A DNA stretch of 64,000 bases from Streptomyces sp. NBC_00708. Its GTDB lineage: Bacteria > Actinomycetota > Actinomycetes > Streptomycetales > Streptomycetaceae. Below, piece after piece: positions 17,567-27,371 of the stretch. Location: positions 2,728,001 through 2,792,000 of the forward strand of contig CP108997.1 in assembly GCA_036226585.1 (NCBI GenBank), given 5' to 3'. Within the stretch, counting starts at the first letter, position 1. Each line of letters starts with the position of its first letter. Below the pieces are notes generated by a model. That model did not search any database and had not been told where the DNA came from. It saw only the letters and a list, made by a program, of their open reading frames with translations. A program made the translations under genes and the position numbers.

Positions 17567-18871
17567 TCAGCCGGTCGCGTCGGCCTTCCAGGCGCGGGCG
17601 CGCAGCGGCATCCGGGAGGAGCCCTCCTCCTCGGGGCGGACCGCGAGGATCTGGTTGACGCCGATCCGGTTGCGCTCGAAGGAGAGCGCGGAGGCGGCCA
17701 TGTACAGCCGCCAGACGCGGGCCCGGCCGGGCGAGACCAGCCTCACGGCGCGCGCCCAGTGGTGCTCCAGGTTGGCGACCCAGCGGCGCAGGGTCAGCGC
17801 GTAGTGCTCGCGCAGCGCCTCGACGTCCCGGGCCTCGAAGCCGGCCTCCTCCAGGATCGCGAGGGTCCGGCCGACCGGGGCCAGTTCCCCGTCCGGGAAG
17901 ACATAGGCGTCGATGAACGCGTCGATCTCGTAGGCGGACTCGTCCTTCTCCGGCCGGCGGCCGATCTGGTGGTTGAGGAAGCGCCCGCCGGGCTTGAGGA
18001 GGGCGTAGAGGTCGTCGGCGTACTCGCGGTAGCGGACGGAGCCGACGTGCTCCGCCATGCCGATGGACGAGATGGCGTCGTACGGGCCGTCCCTGACATC
18101 CCGGTAGTCCTGCACCCGGATCTCGACGCGGTCGGTGAGGCCCTCGTCGGCGATGCGCTTGCGGGCGTAGGCGGCCTGTTCGGCCGAGAGGGTCACGCCG
18201 GTGACGCGGGCGCCGTACTCGCGGGCGGCGTGGATGGCCATGGAGCCCCAACCGCAGCCGACGTCCAGCAGCCGGTCGCCCTCCTTGAGCGCCAGCTTGC
18301 GGCAGACCAGGTCGAGCTTGTCGCGCTGGGCGCTCTCCAGGGTTCCGGCGTCCTCCCAGTAGGCGCAGGAGTAGACCATGGACGGTCCCAGAACCAGTTC
18401 GTAGAAGTCGTTGCCCACGTCGTAGTGGTGGCTGATGGCCTCCTTGTCGCGGCGTCTGGTGTGCAGGGTGCCGCCGCGGCGGCGTACCTCCTCGGGCGGC
18501 GGCGGGGGCGGGTACCACGGCCCGGACAGCTTCAGCAGGTCCTTCACCGCGGCCCGCACCCGGGGCTCGCGCAGAGCCCGGAGGCCGCCGCGCACATCGG
18601 CGCCGCGCTCCCAGACGAGCCCGGCCATCAGGTCCAGGGCCTCGTACAGGTCCCCCTCGATGTCGAGTTCGCCGGCCACCCAGGCGCGGGCCAGGCCGAG
18701 TTCGCCGGGCTTCCACAGCAGCCGGCGCAGGGCCCGGCGGTTCCTGATGACGAGGACGGGGGCGCCGGGCGGTCCGGATTCGCTGCCGTCCCAGGCCCGG
18801 ACGCGGACCGGTAGGGGTTCTCCCAGCAACTCCTGGGCGAGAGCGGTCAGCCGCGATGCGGCGTCTGCCAT
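17567..18871 (-). CDS. Cyclopropane-fatty-acyl-phospholipid synthase family methyltransferase
   Basis: 434 residues. SAM-dependent methyltransferase of the CFA/mycolic-acid-cyclopropane family, which adds a methylene or methyl group to the double bond of phospholipid acyl chains at the membrane. 'HYDVGNDFYELVLG', 'MVYSCAYW' and 'DKLDLVCRKLALKEGD' are characteristic of the family, and 'RLLDVGCGWGSMAIHAA' is the SAM-binding motif I. An N-terminal domain (about 1-120) binds lipid in related enzymes. The ATG at 18871 with GGAGG 8 nt upstream was chosen; the frame is open to 19090 without support. It is convergent with the ABC exporter across the 17511-17552 terminator. Whether the product is a cyclopropane or a methyl-branched acid is undetermined. 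Confidence 0.93.
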   Translation of the reverse strand: MADAASRLTALAQELLGEPLPVRVRAWDGSESGPPGAPVLVIRNRRALRRLLWKPGELGLARAWVAGELDIEGDLYEALDLMAGLVWERGADVRGGLRALREPRVRAAVKDLLKLSGPWYPPPPPPEEVRRRGGTLHTRRRDKEAISHHYDVGNDFYELVLGPSMVYSCAYWEDAGTLESAQRDKLDLVCRKLALKEGDRLLDVGCGWGSMAIHAAREYGARVTGVTLSAEQAAYARKRIADEGLTDRVEIRVQDYRDVRDGPYDAISSIGMAEHVGSVRYREYADDLYALLKPGGRFLNHQIGRRPEKDESAYEIDAFIDAYVFPDGELAPVGRTLAILEEAGFEARDVEALREHYALTLRRWVANLEHHWARAVRLVSPGRARVWRLYMAASALSFERNRIGVNQILAVRPEEEGSSRMPLRARAWKADATG

Positions 18872-19113
18872 GGCGCACACCTCCGTGACGGTGTTTCCCA
18901 ACGTGCCCAGACATGCCCACACATGTCCCGGGCCACGCCCGGAGCGCCCGCGGCACCACCGGCGTGGCACATCCCCCTCAACAGTCTCCGGCGGCCGGGC
19001 CATCCCGCTACCGGGCAAGGGAACGGCAAAATGCATGCACGGCACACGCATCCGCCGGGTTTCCGGCCCACGCGCCCCGGCGCCCCGCACCTCCCCGCCG
19101 TACCCGGATACGC
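18872..19113. other. Gap between CFA gene and NDH-2 terminator
   Basis: About 240 bp before the hairpin at 19114, with no coherent gene. It must hold the promoter of the CFA-family gene. GGAGG at about 18880-18884 (minus strand) is its ribosome-binding site. Short repeats of CACATG/CATGCC type around 18905-18925 were seen, with no clear function. Confidence 0.4.
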
Positions 19114-19155
19114 CGAAGGGGCCGCCCGCACCACGGATGGCGGACGGCCCCTTCG
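19114..19155 (-). terminator. Hairpin terminator after NDH-2 gene
   Basis: CGAAGGGGCCG (19114-19124) pairs with CGGCCCCTTCG (19145-19155), with additional inner pairing CCGC/GCGG. It lies 35 bp past the minus-strand stop. Confidence 0.75.
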
Positions 19156-19189
19156 GGCGTCGTACTGCTGCTCCGGCGGGAGCGGGGCG

Positions 19190-20575
19190 CTAGGAGGCCT
19201 TGGCCTTCTCGCCCACCGGCTTGGCGGCGGCCGGCGCGGGGGCCGGCTTGGCGGCCTCGTAGAACTCCTCGCGCGGCGTCTCCATGGCGCCGAGCGAGAC
19301 GACCTCGCGCTTGAGGAACATCGCCAGGGTCCAGTCCGCGAAGATCCGGATCTTGCGGTTCCAGGTCGGCATCGCCATGCCGTGGTAGCCACGGTGCATG
19401 TACCAGGCGAGGCGGCCCTTGAGCTTGATCTTCATCTTGCCCATGACGATCATGGCCACGCCCTTGTGCAGGCCGAGACCGGCGACCGCGCCCTTGTTGG
19501 CGTGGCTGTAGTCGCCCTGCGGGAAGCCGCGCATCCCGGAGATGACGTTGTCACCGAGGACCTTGGCCTGACGCAGCGCGTGCTGGGCGTTCGGCGGGCA
19601 CCAGGCGTTGGGGTTGCCGGCCTTGCGGCCGACCATGTCCGGGACCTGGGCGTTGTCGCCGGCGGCCCAGATGTAGTCGGTGCCCTGCACCTGGAGCTTC
19701 TCGGTGGTGTCCACGTGACCGCGGGGGCCGAGCGGCAGGCCGAAGCGGGCCAGCGCCGGGTTCGGCTTCACACCGGCGGTCCACACGATGGTGTTGGAGT
19801 CGACCTCCAGGCCGTTCTTCAGCACCACGTGGCCGTCGACGCAGGAGTCCATGGAGGTCGAGAGGAAGACCTCGACGCCACGGGACTCCAGGTGCTCCCG
19901 GCCCCAGGTGCCCAGCTTCGGGCCGACCTCGGGAAGGATCTTGTCGGCGGCGTCGACCAGGATGAAGCGCATGTCCTCGCGCTTCACGTTGGTGTAGTAC
20001 TTCGCCGCGTCGCGGGCCATGTCCTCGACCTCGCCGATGGTCTCCGCACCGGCGAACCCGCCGCCCACGAAGACGAAGGTGAGGGCCCGGCGGCGGACGT
20101 CCTCGTCCGTCGTCGAGTCGGCCTTGTCGAGCTGTTCGAGAACGTGGTTGCGCAGGCCGATGGCCTCCTCGATGCCCTTCATACCGATGCCCTGCTCGGC
20201 GAGGCCGGGGATCGGGAAGGTACGGGAGACCGCGCCGAGCGCGATCACCAGGTAGTCGAAGGGCAGCTCATAGGCCTCGCCGACGAGCGGCGCGACCGTG
20301 GCGACCTTGCGGTCCTGGTCGATGGTGGTGACACGGCCGGTGAGAACCTCGGCCTTCGGCAGGACGCGTCGCAGCGGGACGACGACATGCCGAGGCGAGA
20401 TGCTGCCGGCAGCAGCTTCGGGGAGGAAGGGCTGGTAGGTCATGTACGACCGGGGGTCGACGACCGTGACGGTCGCCTCGCCGTAGCGCATCTTCTTGAG
20501 GATGCGCCGAGCTGCGTACAGGCCTACGTACCCACCGCCTACTACGAGGATCCTGGGACGCTCCGTGGTGCTCAT
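19190..20575 (-). CDS. ndh: Type II NADH dehydrogenase (NDH-2)
   Basis: 461 residues, usual for NDH-2. It oxidises NADH and passes electrons to menaquinone without proton pumping, on the cytoplasmic membrane face. The FAD-binding Rossmann motif is 'VVGGGYVGLYAARR' (about 9-22), the NADH-binding motif is 'FVFVGGGFAGAETIGE' (about 170), and 'YIWAAGDNAQVPD' is the C-terminal FAD motif. The hydrophobic and basic C-terminal third with 'LKGRLAWYMHRGYHGM' is likely the membrane and quinone surface. The start ATG 20575 was chosen at the family N-terminus. Upstream lie Rex-like operators at 20611-20626 and 20884-20899, suggesting control by the NADH/NAD+ ratio. Confidence 0.94.
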   Translation of the reverse strand: MSTTERPRILVVGGGYVGLYAARRILKKMRYGEATVTVVDPRSYMTYQPFLPEAAAGSISPRHVVVPLRRVLPKAEVLTGRVTTIDQDRKVATVAPLVGEAYELPFDYLVIALGAVSRTFPIPGLAEQGIGMKGIEEAIGLRNHVLEQLDKADSTTDEDVRRRALTFVFVGGGFAGAETIGEVEDMARDAAKYYTNVKREDMRFILVDAADKILPEVGPKLGTWGREHLESRGVEVFLSTSMDSCVDGHVVLKNGLEVDSNTIVWTAGVKPNPALARFGLPLGPRGHVDTTEKLQVQGTDYIWAAGDNAQVPDMVGRKAGNPNAWCPPNAQHALRQAKVLGDNVISGMRGFPQGDYSHANKGAVAGLGLHKGVAMIVMGKMKIKLKGRLAWYMHRGYHGMAMPTWNRKIRIFADWTLAMFLKREVVSLGAMETPREEFYEAAKPAPAPAAAKPVGEKAKAS

Positions 20576-20610
20576 GCCATCGAGTATCCACCCCCCTCGG
20601 GGGGCATGCT

Positions 20611-20626
20611 CGTGAGCCCCTTCACA
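20611..20626. promoter_or_regulatory. Putative Rex operator (ROP) near ndh start
   Basis: CGTGAGCCCCTTCACA matches the Rex consensus TGTGAAC-NNN-TTCACA at all but two of its specified positions, with correct spacing. It lies 36-51 bp upstream of the ndh ATG and just downstream of a TATAG-like -10 around 20647 (minus strand), a good place for repression. Rex is the NADH-sensing repressor of respiratory genes in Streptomyces. The site is inferred, not tested. Confidence 0.6.
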
Positions 20627-21001
20627 AGGTTGTGGCCACCCTCTGCTATAGTTCGCCGCCCACGTGACCCAGGTCATGACCCGGGCCGGGAACCCCACCC
20701 CTGTGGTGAACGTTGTTCACCGCCTGTGAGCTGGCCCTTGGGTCCGGGTCCCGGATCAAGGGCCTCCCCGGTCCACATCGGCGCAACACCACCGGAACAC
20801 TCCGGTCCGTTGCGCGAGTGACCCCGCTCACCCCCGCCATGACCCATCCGGAGCAGAAGTCCGGCCCGGGGTGGGCAATTCCTTGTGAAGAAGTTCACGA
20901 AGTTGGTGTCAGGTCGGCCCGCAAGGGGCCCCACCAGGCACATCCCGCCCACTCAAAGGTGCGGACGGGATGACGTATGAGCGTCCCGGCCGGGCCTGCG
21001 C
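20627..21001. promoter_or_regulatory. ndh upstream region with further Rex-like palindromes
   Basis: 375 bp with no gene. TGTGAAGAAGTTCACG at 20884-20899 fits the Rex pattern with correct spacing and two mismatches. GGTGAACGTTGTTCACC at 20705-20721 is a perfect 7-3-7 palindrome of the same half-sites, but one base too long for the Rex consensus. A CTATAG-type -10 for ndh (minus strand) is near 20645-20650. The right end runs into the ppx stop; no hairpin was seen there. Confidence 0.5.
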
Positions 21002-21943
21002 TCAGGCCAGGGACCAGGCGATTCCGTCCAGAATGTCGTGTTCGCTCACCACGACCTCGCGTGTCCCGGTCCGCTCCATCACGGCCTGGAGGATCAGCGC
21101 CCCGGACGCGATCACATCGACCCGGCCCGGATGCATCGCACCGATCGCGGCGCGCTCCGCGTGGGTCGAGGCCAGAAGGCGCGCGGTGATCTCCCGGACC
21201 TGCTCCAGGGAGACCCGGGAGTGGTGGATCGCCTCGGAGTCGTACTCCTCCAGGCCCAGCGCGATCGCGGCCACCGTGGTGACCGTCCCCGCCAGACCGA
21301 CGAGCGTGGCCGCCGAGGTGATCGGGACGGTCTCCTCGGCCAGGTCCAGGGCGGCGGCCACATCCGCGCGGATCGCCTCGGCCCCCTCGGCGGAGGGCGG
21401 GTCGCTCACCACACCGTCGCGCACGAGGTGGCGCTCCGTCATACGGACGCAGCCGATGTCCACGGACCGGGCGGCCCGCACCCGGTCGTCGCCCACCACG
21501 AACTCGGTGGAGCCGCCGCCGATGTCCACGACCAGGTACGGCTTCGCCAGGTCGTCGCGCCCGGTCAGCTCCTTGGTGGCCCCGTCGAACGAGAACGCGG
21601 CCTCCTGGTCACCGCTGATCACCTCGGGCCCGACGCCCAGGATGTCCCGCACCCCGCGCACGAAGTCGTCCCGGTTCTCCGCGTCCCGGGAGGCGGAGGT
21701 GGCCACGAAGCGGACCTTCTCGGCGCCGTGCTCCTCGATCAGCTCCGCGTACTGCCGGCAGGCGGCGAACGTACGCTCCAGCGCCTCCGGGGCGAGCCGG
21801 CCGGTCCGGTCGACGTCCTGCCCCAGCCGGACGATCTCCATCCGCCGGGCGAACTCGACGAGCTCCCCCGTGACCGGATCGGCCTCCGCGATCAGCAGAC
21901 GGATCGAGTTGGTACCGCAGTCGATGGCGGCCACGCGCGTCAT
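21002..21943 (-). CDS. ppx: Exopolyphosphatase / guanosine pentaphosphate phosphohydrolase (Ppx/GppA)
   Basis: 313 residues, the short actinobacterial form without a C-terminal HD-like domain. It releases phosphate from polyphosphate ends or from pppGpp. Actin-like ATPase-fold motifs are clear: phosphate-1 'AAIDCGTNSIRLLIAE' (4-19), 'VDIGGGSTEFVVG' (phosphate-2), the catalytic-Glu region 'ATSASRDAENRDDFV', and 'GLAGTVTTVAAIALGL'. The start at ATG 21943 is 12 bp after the DUF501 stop, so it sits at the end of the eno-divIC-DUF501-ppx group. The frame to 22375 overlaps DUF501 and is rejected. Short Ppx1-type proteins in actinobacteria favour polyphosphate, but this cannot be decided here. Confidence 0.93.
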   Translation of the reverse strand: MTRVAAIDCGTNSIRLLIAEADPVTGELVEFARRMEIVRLGQDVDRTGRLAPEALERTFAACRQYAELIEEHGAEKVRFVATSASRDAENRDDFVRGVRDILGVGPEVISGDQEAAFSFDGATKELTGRDDLAKPYLVVDIGGGSTEFVVGDDRVRAARSVDIGCVRMTERHLVRDGVVSDPPSAEGAEAIRADVAAALDLAEETVPITSAATLVGLAGTVTTVAAIALGLEEYDSEAIHHSRVSLEQVREITARLLASTHAERAAIGAMHPGRVDVIASGALILQAVMERTGTREVVVSEHDILDGIAWSLA

Positions 21944-21954
21944 GTCGCCGCCCC

Positions 21955-22494
21955 TCAGCCCTCGTCCGTACCCTGCTCGCCGCACGGCGACACGCACGGC
22001 CCCTTGCGCCACCACTCCGGGAGCATCGCGATCGCCTCGTCCCCCAGCGGGTTCACACCGGGCCCCGCCGCGAGCGAGTGACCGACGAGCACATGCAGGC
22101 ACTTGACCCGGTCCGGCATGCCGCCGGCGCTCGGGAAGCCCTCCAGCACCTCGATGGCGTCGCGCCGCGCGATGTAGTCCTCGTGCGCCGCCCGGTAGGC
22201 CGCCGCCAGTTCCGGGTCCGTGCCCAGGCGCTCGGTCATCTCCTTCATGACCCCGTTCGCCTCCAGCGTGCCGATCGCGGACGCCGCGCGCGGGCACGTC
22301 AGGTAGTACGTCGTCGGGAACGGCGTGCCGTCCTCCAGCCGGGGCTGTGTCTCGACCACGTCCGGGTTGCCGCACGGACAGCGGTGCGCGATGGCGCGCA
22401 GCCCGCGCGGCGGGCGCCCCAGCTGCTGCTGGAACGCGGCGATGTCCGCGTCGGTGGGGGCGGTGGACTCGGTCTGGGGAGGGGGCGTTTCCAT
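21955..22494 (-). CDS. DUF501 domain protein
   Basis: 179 residues, cytosolic. 'QLGRPPRGLRAIAHRCPCGNPDVVET' region (split: 'QLGRPPRGLRAIAHR', 'CPCGNPDVVETQPRL') and 'PFPTTYYLTCPRAASAIGTL' are the DUF501 hallmark, with conserved Cys/His residues that may bind metal. A C-terminal 'VKCLHVLVGHSLAAGPGVNPLG' segment is also conserved. The function is unknown, but the gene is nearly always next to divIC, eno and ppx in actinobacteria. It lies 11 bp before ppx and 70 bp after divIC, suggesting one transcript. No start ambiguity beyond the ATG. Confidence 0.92.
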   Translation of the reverse strand: METPPPQTESTAPTDADIAAFQQQLGRPPRGLRAIAHRCPCGNPDVVETQPRLEDGTPFPTTYYLTCPRAASAIGTLEANGVMKEMTERLGTDPELAAAYRAAHEDYIARRDAIEVLEGFPSAGGMPDRVKCLHVLVGHSLAAGPGVNPLGDEAIAMLPEWWRKGPCVSPCGEQGTDEG

Positions 22495-22564
22495 GCCTGC
22501 CTAGGGTGCTGATCGGACTGCTCGAACCGCGGGTTCTGCAGAGGTACGGAGGTGGGGACGGCCG

Positions 22565-23035
22565 TCAGCCGCGGTCGGCGCTGTCCACGCCGTCCCACAG
22601 GTTGGAGTGCCACGGCCGGTCCGTCCCGGACGGCTTCCCGTTGCGCTCCTCGACCGCGTCGGGGTCGGCCACGGTGTAGCCGGTCTCCCCGGGAAGAAGG
22701 TAGTGCAGGTGCTCGCGGGCCAGCCGCTTGATGTACGCGTCGTCCTGGAGCCGGGCCTTCTCGTCCCGCAGCTCCTCGGTGCGCGCCTCGGCCTCCCGCG
22801 CCAGCCGCTGCTGGTCGGCGATCTCGTCGCGCTGCGACACGTACTGCCGCATCGGATACGCGAGGGCGACGACCAGCGAGCAGACGACCAGGGCCAGAAA
22901 GGCGGCCCGGCCGGTGAGCCGGGAGCGGCGGGCCTGCCGGCGGTTCTGGGACCGGTAGACGCGGGCGGCGGTCTGCTCACCGAGCAGCCGCAGCCGGGTC
23001 GCGGTGGAGAACCGGTCCCGGTCCTTCGCGGCCAT
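22565..23035 (-). CDS. divIC: Septum formation initiator (DivIC/FtsB family)
   Basis: 156 residues. A basic cytoplasmic N-terminus (about 1-42), one transmembrane helix (about 43-62, 'AAFLALVVCSLVVALAYPM'), then an extracytoplasmic coiled coil (about 66-105) and the conserved 'RLAREHLHYLLPGETGY' box. It belongs to the FtsL/FtsB/DivIC group that links FtsQ to septal peptidoglycan synthesis; in Streptomyces it is needed for sporulation septa but not for hyphal growth. It is coded between eno and DUF501 on the same strand. Confidence 0.94.
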   Translation of the reverse strand: MAAKDRDRFSTATRLRLLGEQTAARVYRSQNRRQARRSRLTGRAAFLALVVCSLVVALAYPMRQYVSQRDEIADQQRLAREAEARTEELRDEKARLQDDAYIKRLAREHLHYLLPGETGYTVADPDAVEERNGKPSGTDRPWHSNLWDGVDSADRG

Positions 23036-23060
23036 GTTCCCGCCTCCCCATTACGCACGT

Positions 23061-23099
23061 CCGTCCCCGCACACGGTACGGGACCGAGCGCGGGGACGG
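23061..23099 (-). terminator. Hairpin after enolase gene
   Basis: CCGTCCCCGC (23061-23070) pairs with GCGGGGACGG (23090-23099) across a 19-nt loop. It is 34 bp past the eno stop and just before divIC, so it may separate or attenuate transcription between eno and divIC. Confidence 0.6.
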
Positions 23100-23132
23100 A
23101 CGGAGGCGGGGGTACTCGCCCCTGCCGGGCTG

Positions 23133-24602
<1,470 letters not shown>

Positions 24603-24632
24603 TCAAAGGTGCCCGCGGCCCTGATGCGGCAT

Positions 24633-24679
24633 GCCCCGGCCCGGCACGCACGGGGGGAAGGTGCGCGCCGGGCCGGGGC
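24633..24679 (-). terminator. Terminator after first rpf gene
   Basis: GCCCCGGCCCGGCACGCAC (24633-24651) pairs with GTGCGCGCCGGGCCGGGGC (24661-24679) with one mismatched (A-C) pair, giving a stem of about 18 bp. It lies 32 bp beyond the minus-strand stop at 24711. Confidence 0.8.
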
Positions 24680-24710
24680 GGCCTGAGCGATCAGCGAGGA
24701 GGGACCGCGG

Positions 24711-25620
<910 letters not shown>

Positions 25621-25640
25621 CCGACCGACGGCAGGATTCG

Positions 25641-25911
25641 GCGTGACGGTCGACGGGGCCCGCGGTGCGAGCGGTTCAGACCGTAATCACATCCGACCCT
25701 CATATTCAAAGACAGACATACCGGATAATCATCCCGTACGAGCATCCGATGAGCCCTCATTTGTGCAGGTCGGAAGGGATGCGGCGGGACCTCCCGGACA
25801 AGGGGCTCCAGTTCACGCAAAGAGACCCATGTCTCACTCGGTCAAAAGTGGGACATAGGCCTCTTAAACCACCCAGAACTCAGATGGCCCTCAGCTGCTC
25901 ATCGGCGGCTC
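25641..25911. other. AT-richer promoter region between the two rpf genes
   Basis: About 270 bp with no gene. 25680-25770 is distinctly lower in GC than its surroundings ('CATATTCAAAGACAGACATA' at 25700-25719) and must hold the rpfA promoter on the minus strand. The left-pointing second rpf gene ends at 25912. GAGACCCATGTCTCAC at 25824-25839 contains GAGAC/GTCTC arms, a weak hairpin that could terminate that gene. Confidence 0.45.
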
Positions 25912-26964
25912 TCACCGGGCGTCGGCCAGGGCGTCCGCCTGGGCGTCGGCCTCGGTGTCCGCCTGCGTGCCGGTCAGGCCGAGGTCGAGGTTCTGGCCGG
26001 GCAGGATGAGGTCCGGGTCGGAGCCCACCTCGGCCTTGTTCGCCTCGTACAGCTCGGGCCAGCCGCCGGGCAGGTCCTGCGCGTCGGCGATCGCCCACAG
26101 GTTGTCGCCCGGCCGGACGGTGTACGTGCCGTCAGCCGGCAGCGCCGCGCCGTCGCGTGCCTCACCGTCACCCCGCGAGGCGTGCCGGCCCGTGTCGCGC
26201 CCGCTGTCCGCCTCGGCGGTGTCGTCGGCGGCCGGGGCGCCCCGGTGCTTGCCGCCCGTCTCCGCCGCACCGTCGGAAGCACCGGCTGACGGGTCCGCCG
26301 AGCCGGTGGGGTCGGCGGAGGGGGTGGTGGAGGGATCGGCGGACGGGGAGGCGTCCGCGTCCTTCTCGGCACTCCCGCCCGCGTGCTTGCCCTTGCTCTT
26401 CCCGGCGCCCGTGTCCGCGGCCGTCCCGCCGGCCGCGTCATCCGTGGCCTCGTCCGAGGGGGTCGCGGCCGAGCCGGACGAGGCATCGTCCGCCGGGTCG
26501 GTGCCCAGACCGGCGTCCAGGCCCGCGTCCGCGCCCCGGGAGGGCTCGTCGGAGTCGGTACTGCCCGGGTCCACGTCCGCCGCACCGGCGGCCTTGGTGA
26601 GCCCGGAGATCACCGCACAGCTGGGCCACGCGTTCGGGCCCTTGGCGGCCAGGACCTTCTCGGCCACCGCGATCTGCTGCGAGCGGCTGGCGAGGTCGGC
26701 GCGCTCAGCGTAGGCCTCACCGCCGTACGCCTTCCACAGCTCCGGCGTGAACTGGAGCCCGCCGTACGAGCCGTTGCCCAGGTCGGCGCTCCACATCCCG
26801 CCGCTCTCGCACTCGGCCACCCGGTCCCAGGTCGACGTGTCCGCCGCGTGCGCGCCCGACGCGCCGAGCAGCGGGATGGCGATGGCCGAGCCGGTCACGC
26901 CTGCGGCGACGACGATGGCGGGTGCCTGACGAGGGCGACGGTGTCTGCCGTTCGCGGAGCCCAT
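25912..26964 (-). CDS. Secreted resuscitation-promoting factor with long linker and LysM domain
   Basis: 350 residues. Signal peptide 1-41 ('GRHRRPRQAP' then a hydrophobic core, cleavage after AHA). Rpf domain about 42-120 with catalytic E53 in 'AECESGGMW' and 'YGGLQFTPELWKAYGG'. A 160-residue Asp/Ala/Ser/Pro-rich disordered linker ('SPSADPSTTPSADPTGSADP') follows, then LysM (about 285-335, 'VRPGDNLWAIADAQDL', 'LILPGQNLDL') and a short acidic tail. It is a peptidoglycan-cleaving germination and growth enzyme, a neighbour and paralogue of the gene at 24711. The start ATG 26964 was chosen at the signal peptide. No ydaO-type leader is present; a TTGTGA-N18-TAGGTT promoter is visible upstream instead. 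Confidence 0.92.
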   Translation of the reverse strand: MGSANGRHRRPRQAPAIVVAAGVTGSAIAIPLLGASGAHAADTSTWDRVAECESGGMWSADLGNGSYGGLQFTPELWKAYGGEAYAERADLASRSQQIAVAEKVLAAKGPNAWPSCAVISGLTKAAGAADVDPGSTDSDEPSRGADAGLDAGLGTDPADDASSGSAATPSDEATDDAAGGTAADTGAGKSKGKHAGGSAEKDADASPSADPSTTPSADPTGSADPSAGASDGAAETGGKHRGAPAADDTAEADSGRDTGRHASRGDGEARDGAALPADGTYTVRPGDNLWAIADAQDLPGGWPELYEANKAEVGSDPDLILPGQNLDLGLTGTQADTEADAQADALADAR

Positions 26965-27371
26965 GGGAGATGCCTTCCGTGTGACTGACAAGCGACTGGT
27001 GAGTCGAACGGTGAACCTAGCGGGGTTCGAACGTGAGTCACAAGTCGATGCAGCAGAGATCACGTGAAAGTCACAGAGTTGACAGAGTGTCACTTTCACC
27101 GGCGTGCGCGTACCTCGCTGCGCAGCCACGAAGAGGCTCCGAACCCGCCGCATCACCACGTTGTCCTGGCATCGAGGGCCTCGTTGCGTACCCGCAGCGG
27201 CAGGCCGGCACGCGGTTCAACGGTGACTGTGAGCTGCGGCAGTACGGAATGCCGGTACGCCTCCACACCCCGGCGGTCCGCTCACCACTCGTTCGTGTGG
27301 GGCGATCGTTGGCCTCGTCCCGCGGTCGCCTGCGGCAGAACCTGAGCCGCGGGGCCGGATACCGTCGTCGG
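26965..27371. promoter_or_regulatory. 407-bp divergent region between rpf and P450
   Basis: No gene. For the rpf gene (minus strand), -35 TTGTGA (27043-27038) and -10 TAGGTT (27019-27014) are 18 bp apart, predicting transcription from about 27007. GTGAAAGT (27064-27071) and ACTTTCAC (27092-27099) form a perfect 8-bp inverted repeat with a 20-nt gap, just upstream of that promoter, a plausible regulator site. The part near the P450 start has no clear ribosome-binding site. Confidence 0.5.

Noticed and set aside
20705..20721. Perfect palindrome as a canonical Rex site
   Set aside because: The half-sites match but the spacer is one base too long for the Rex consensus, so it is listed only as a related element.
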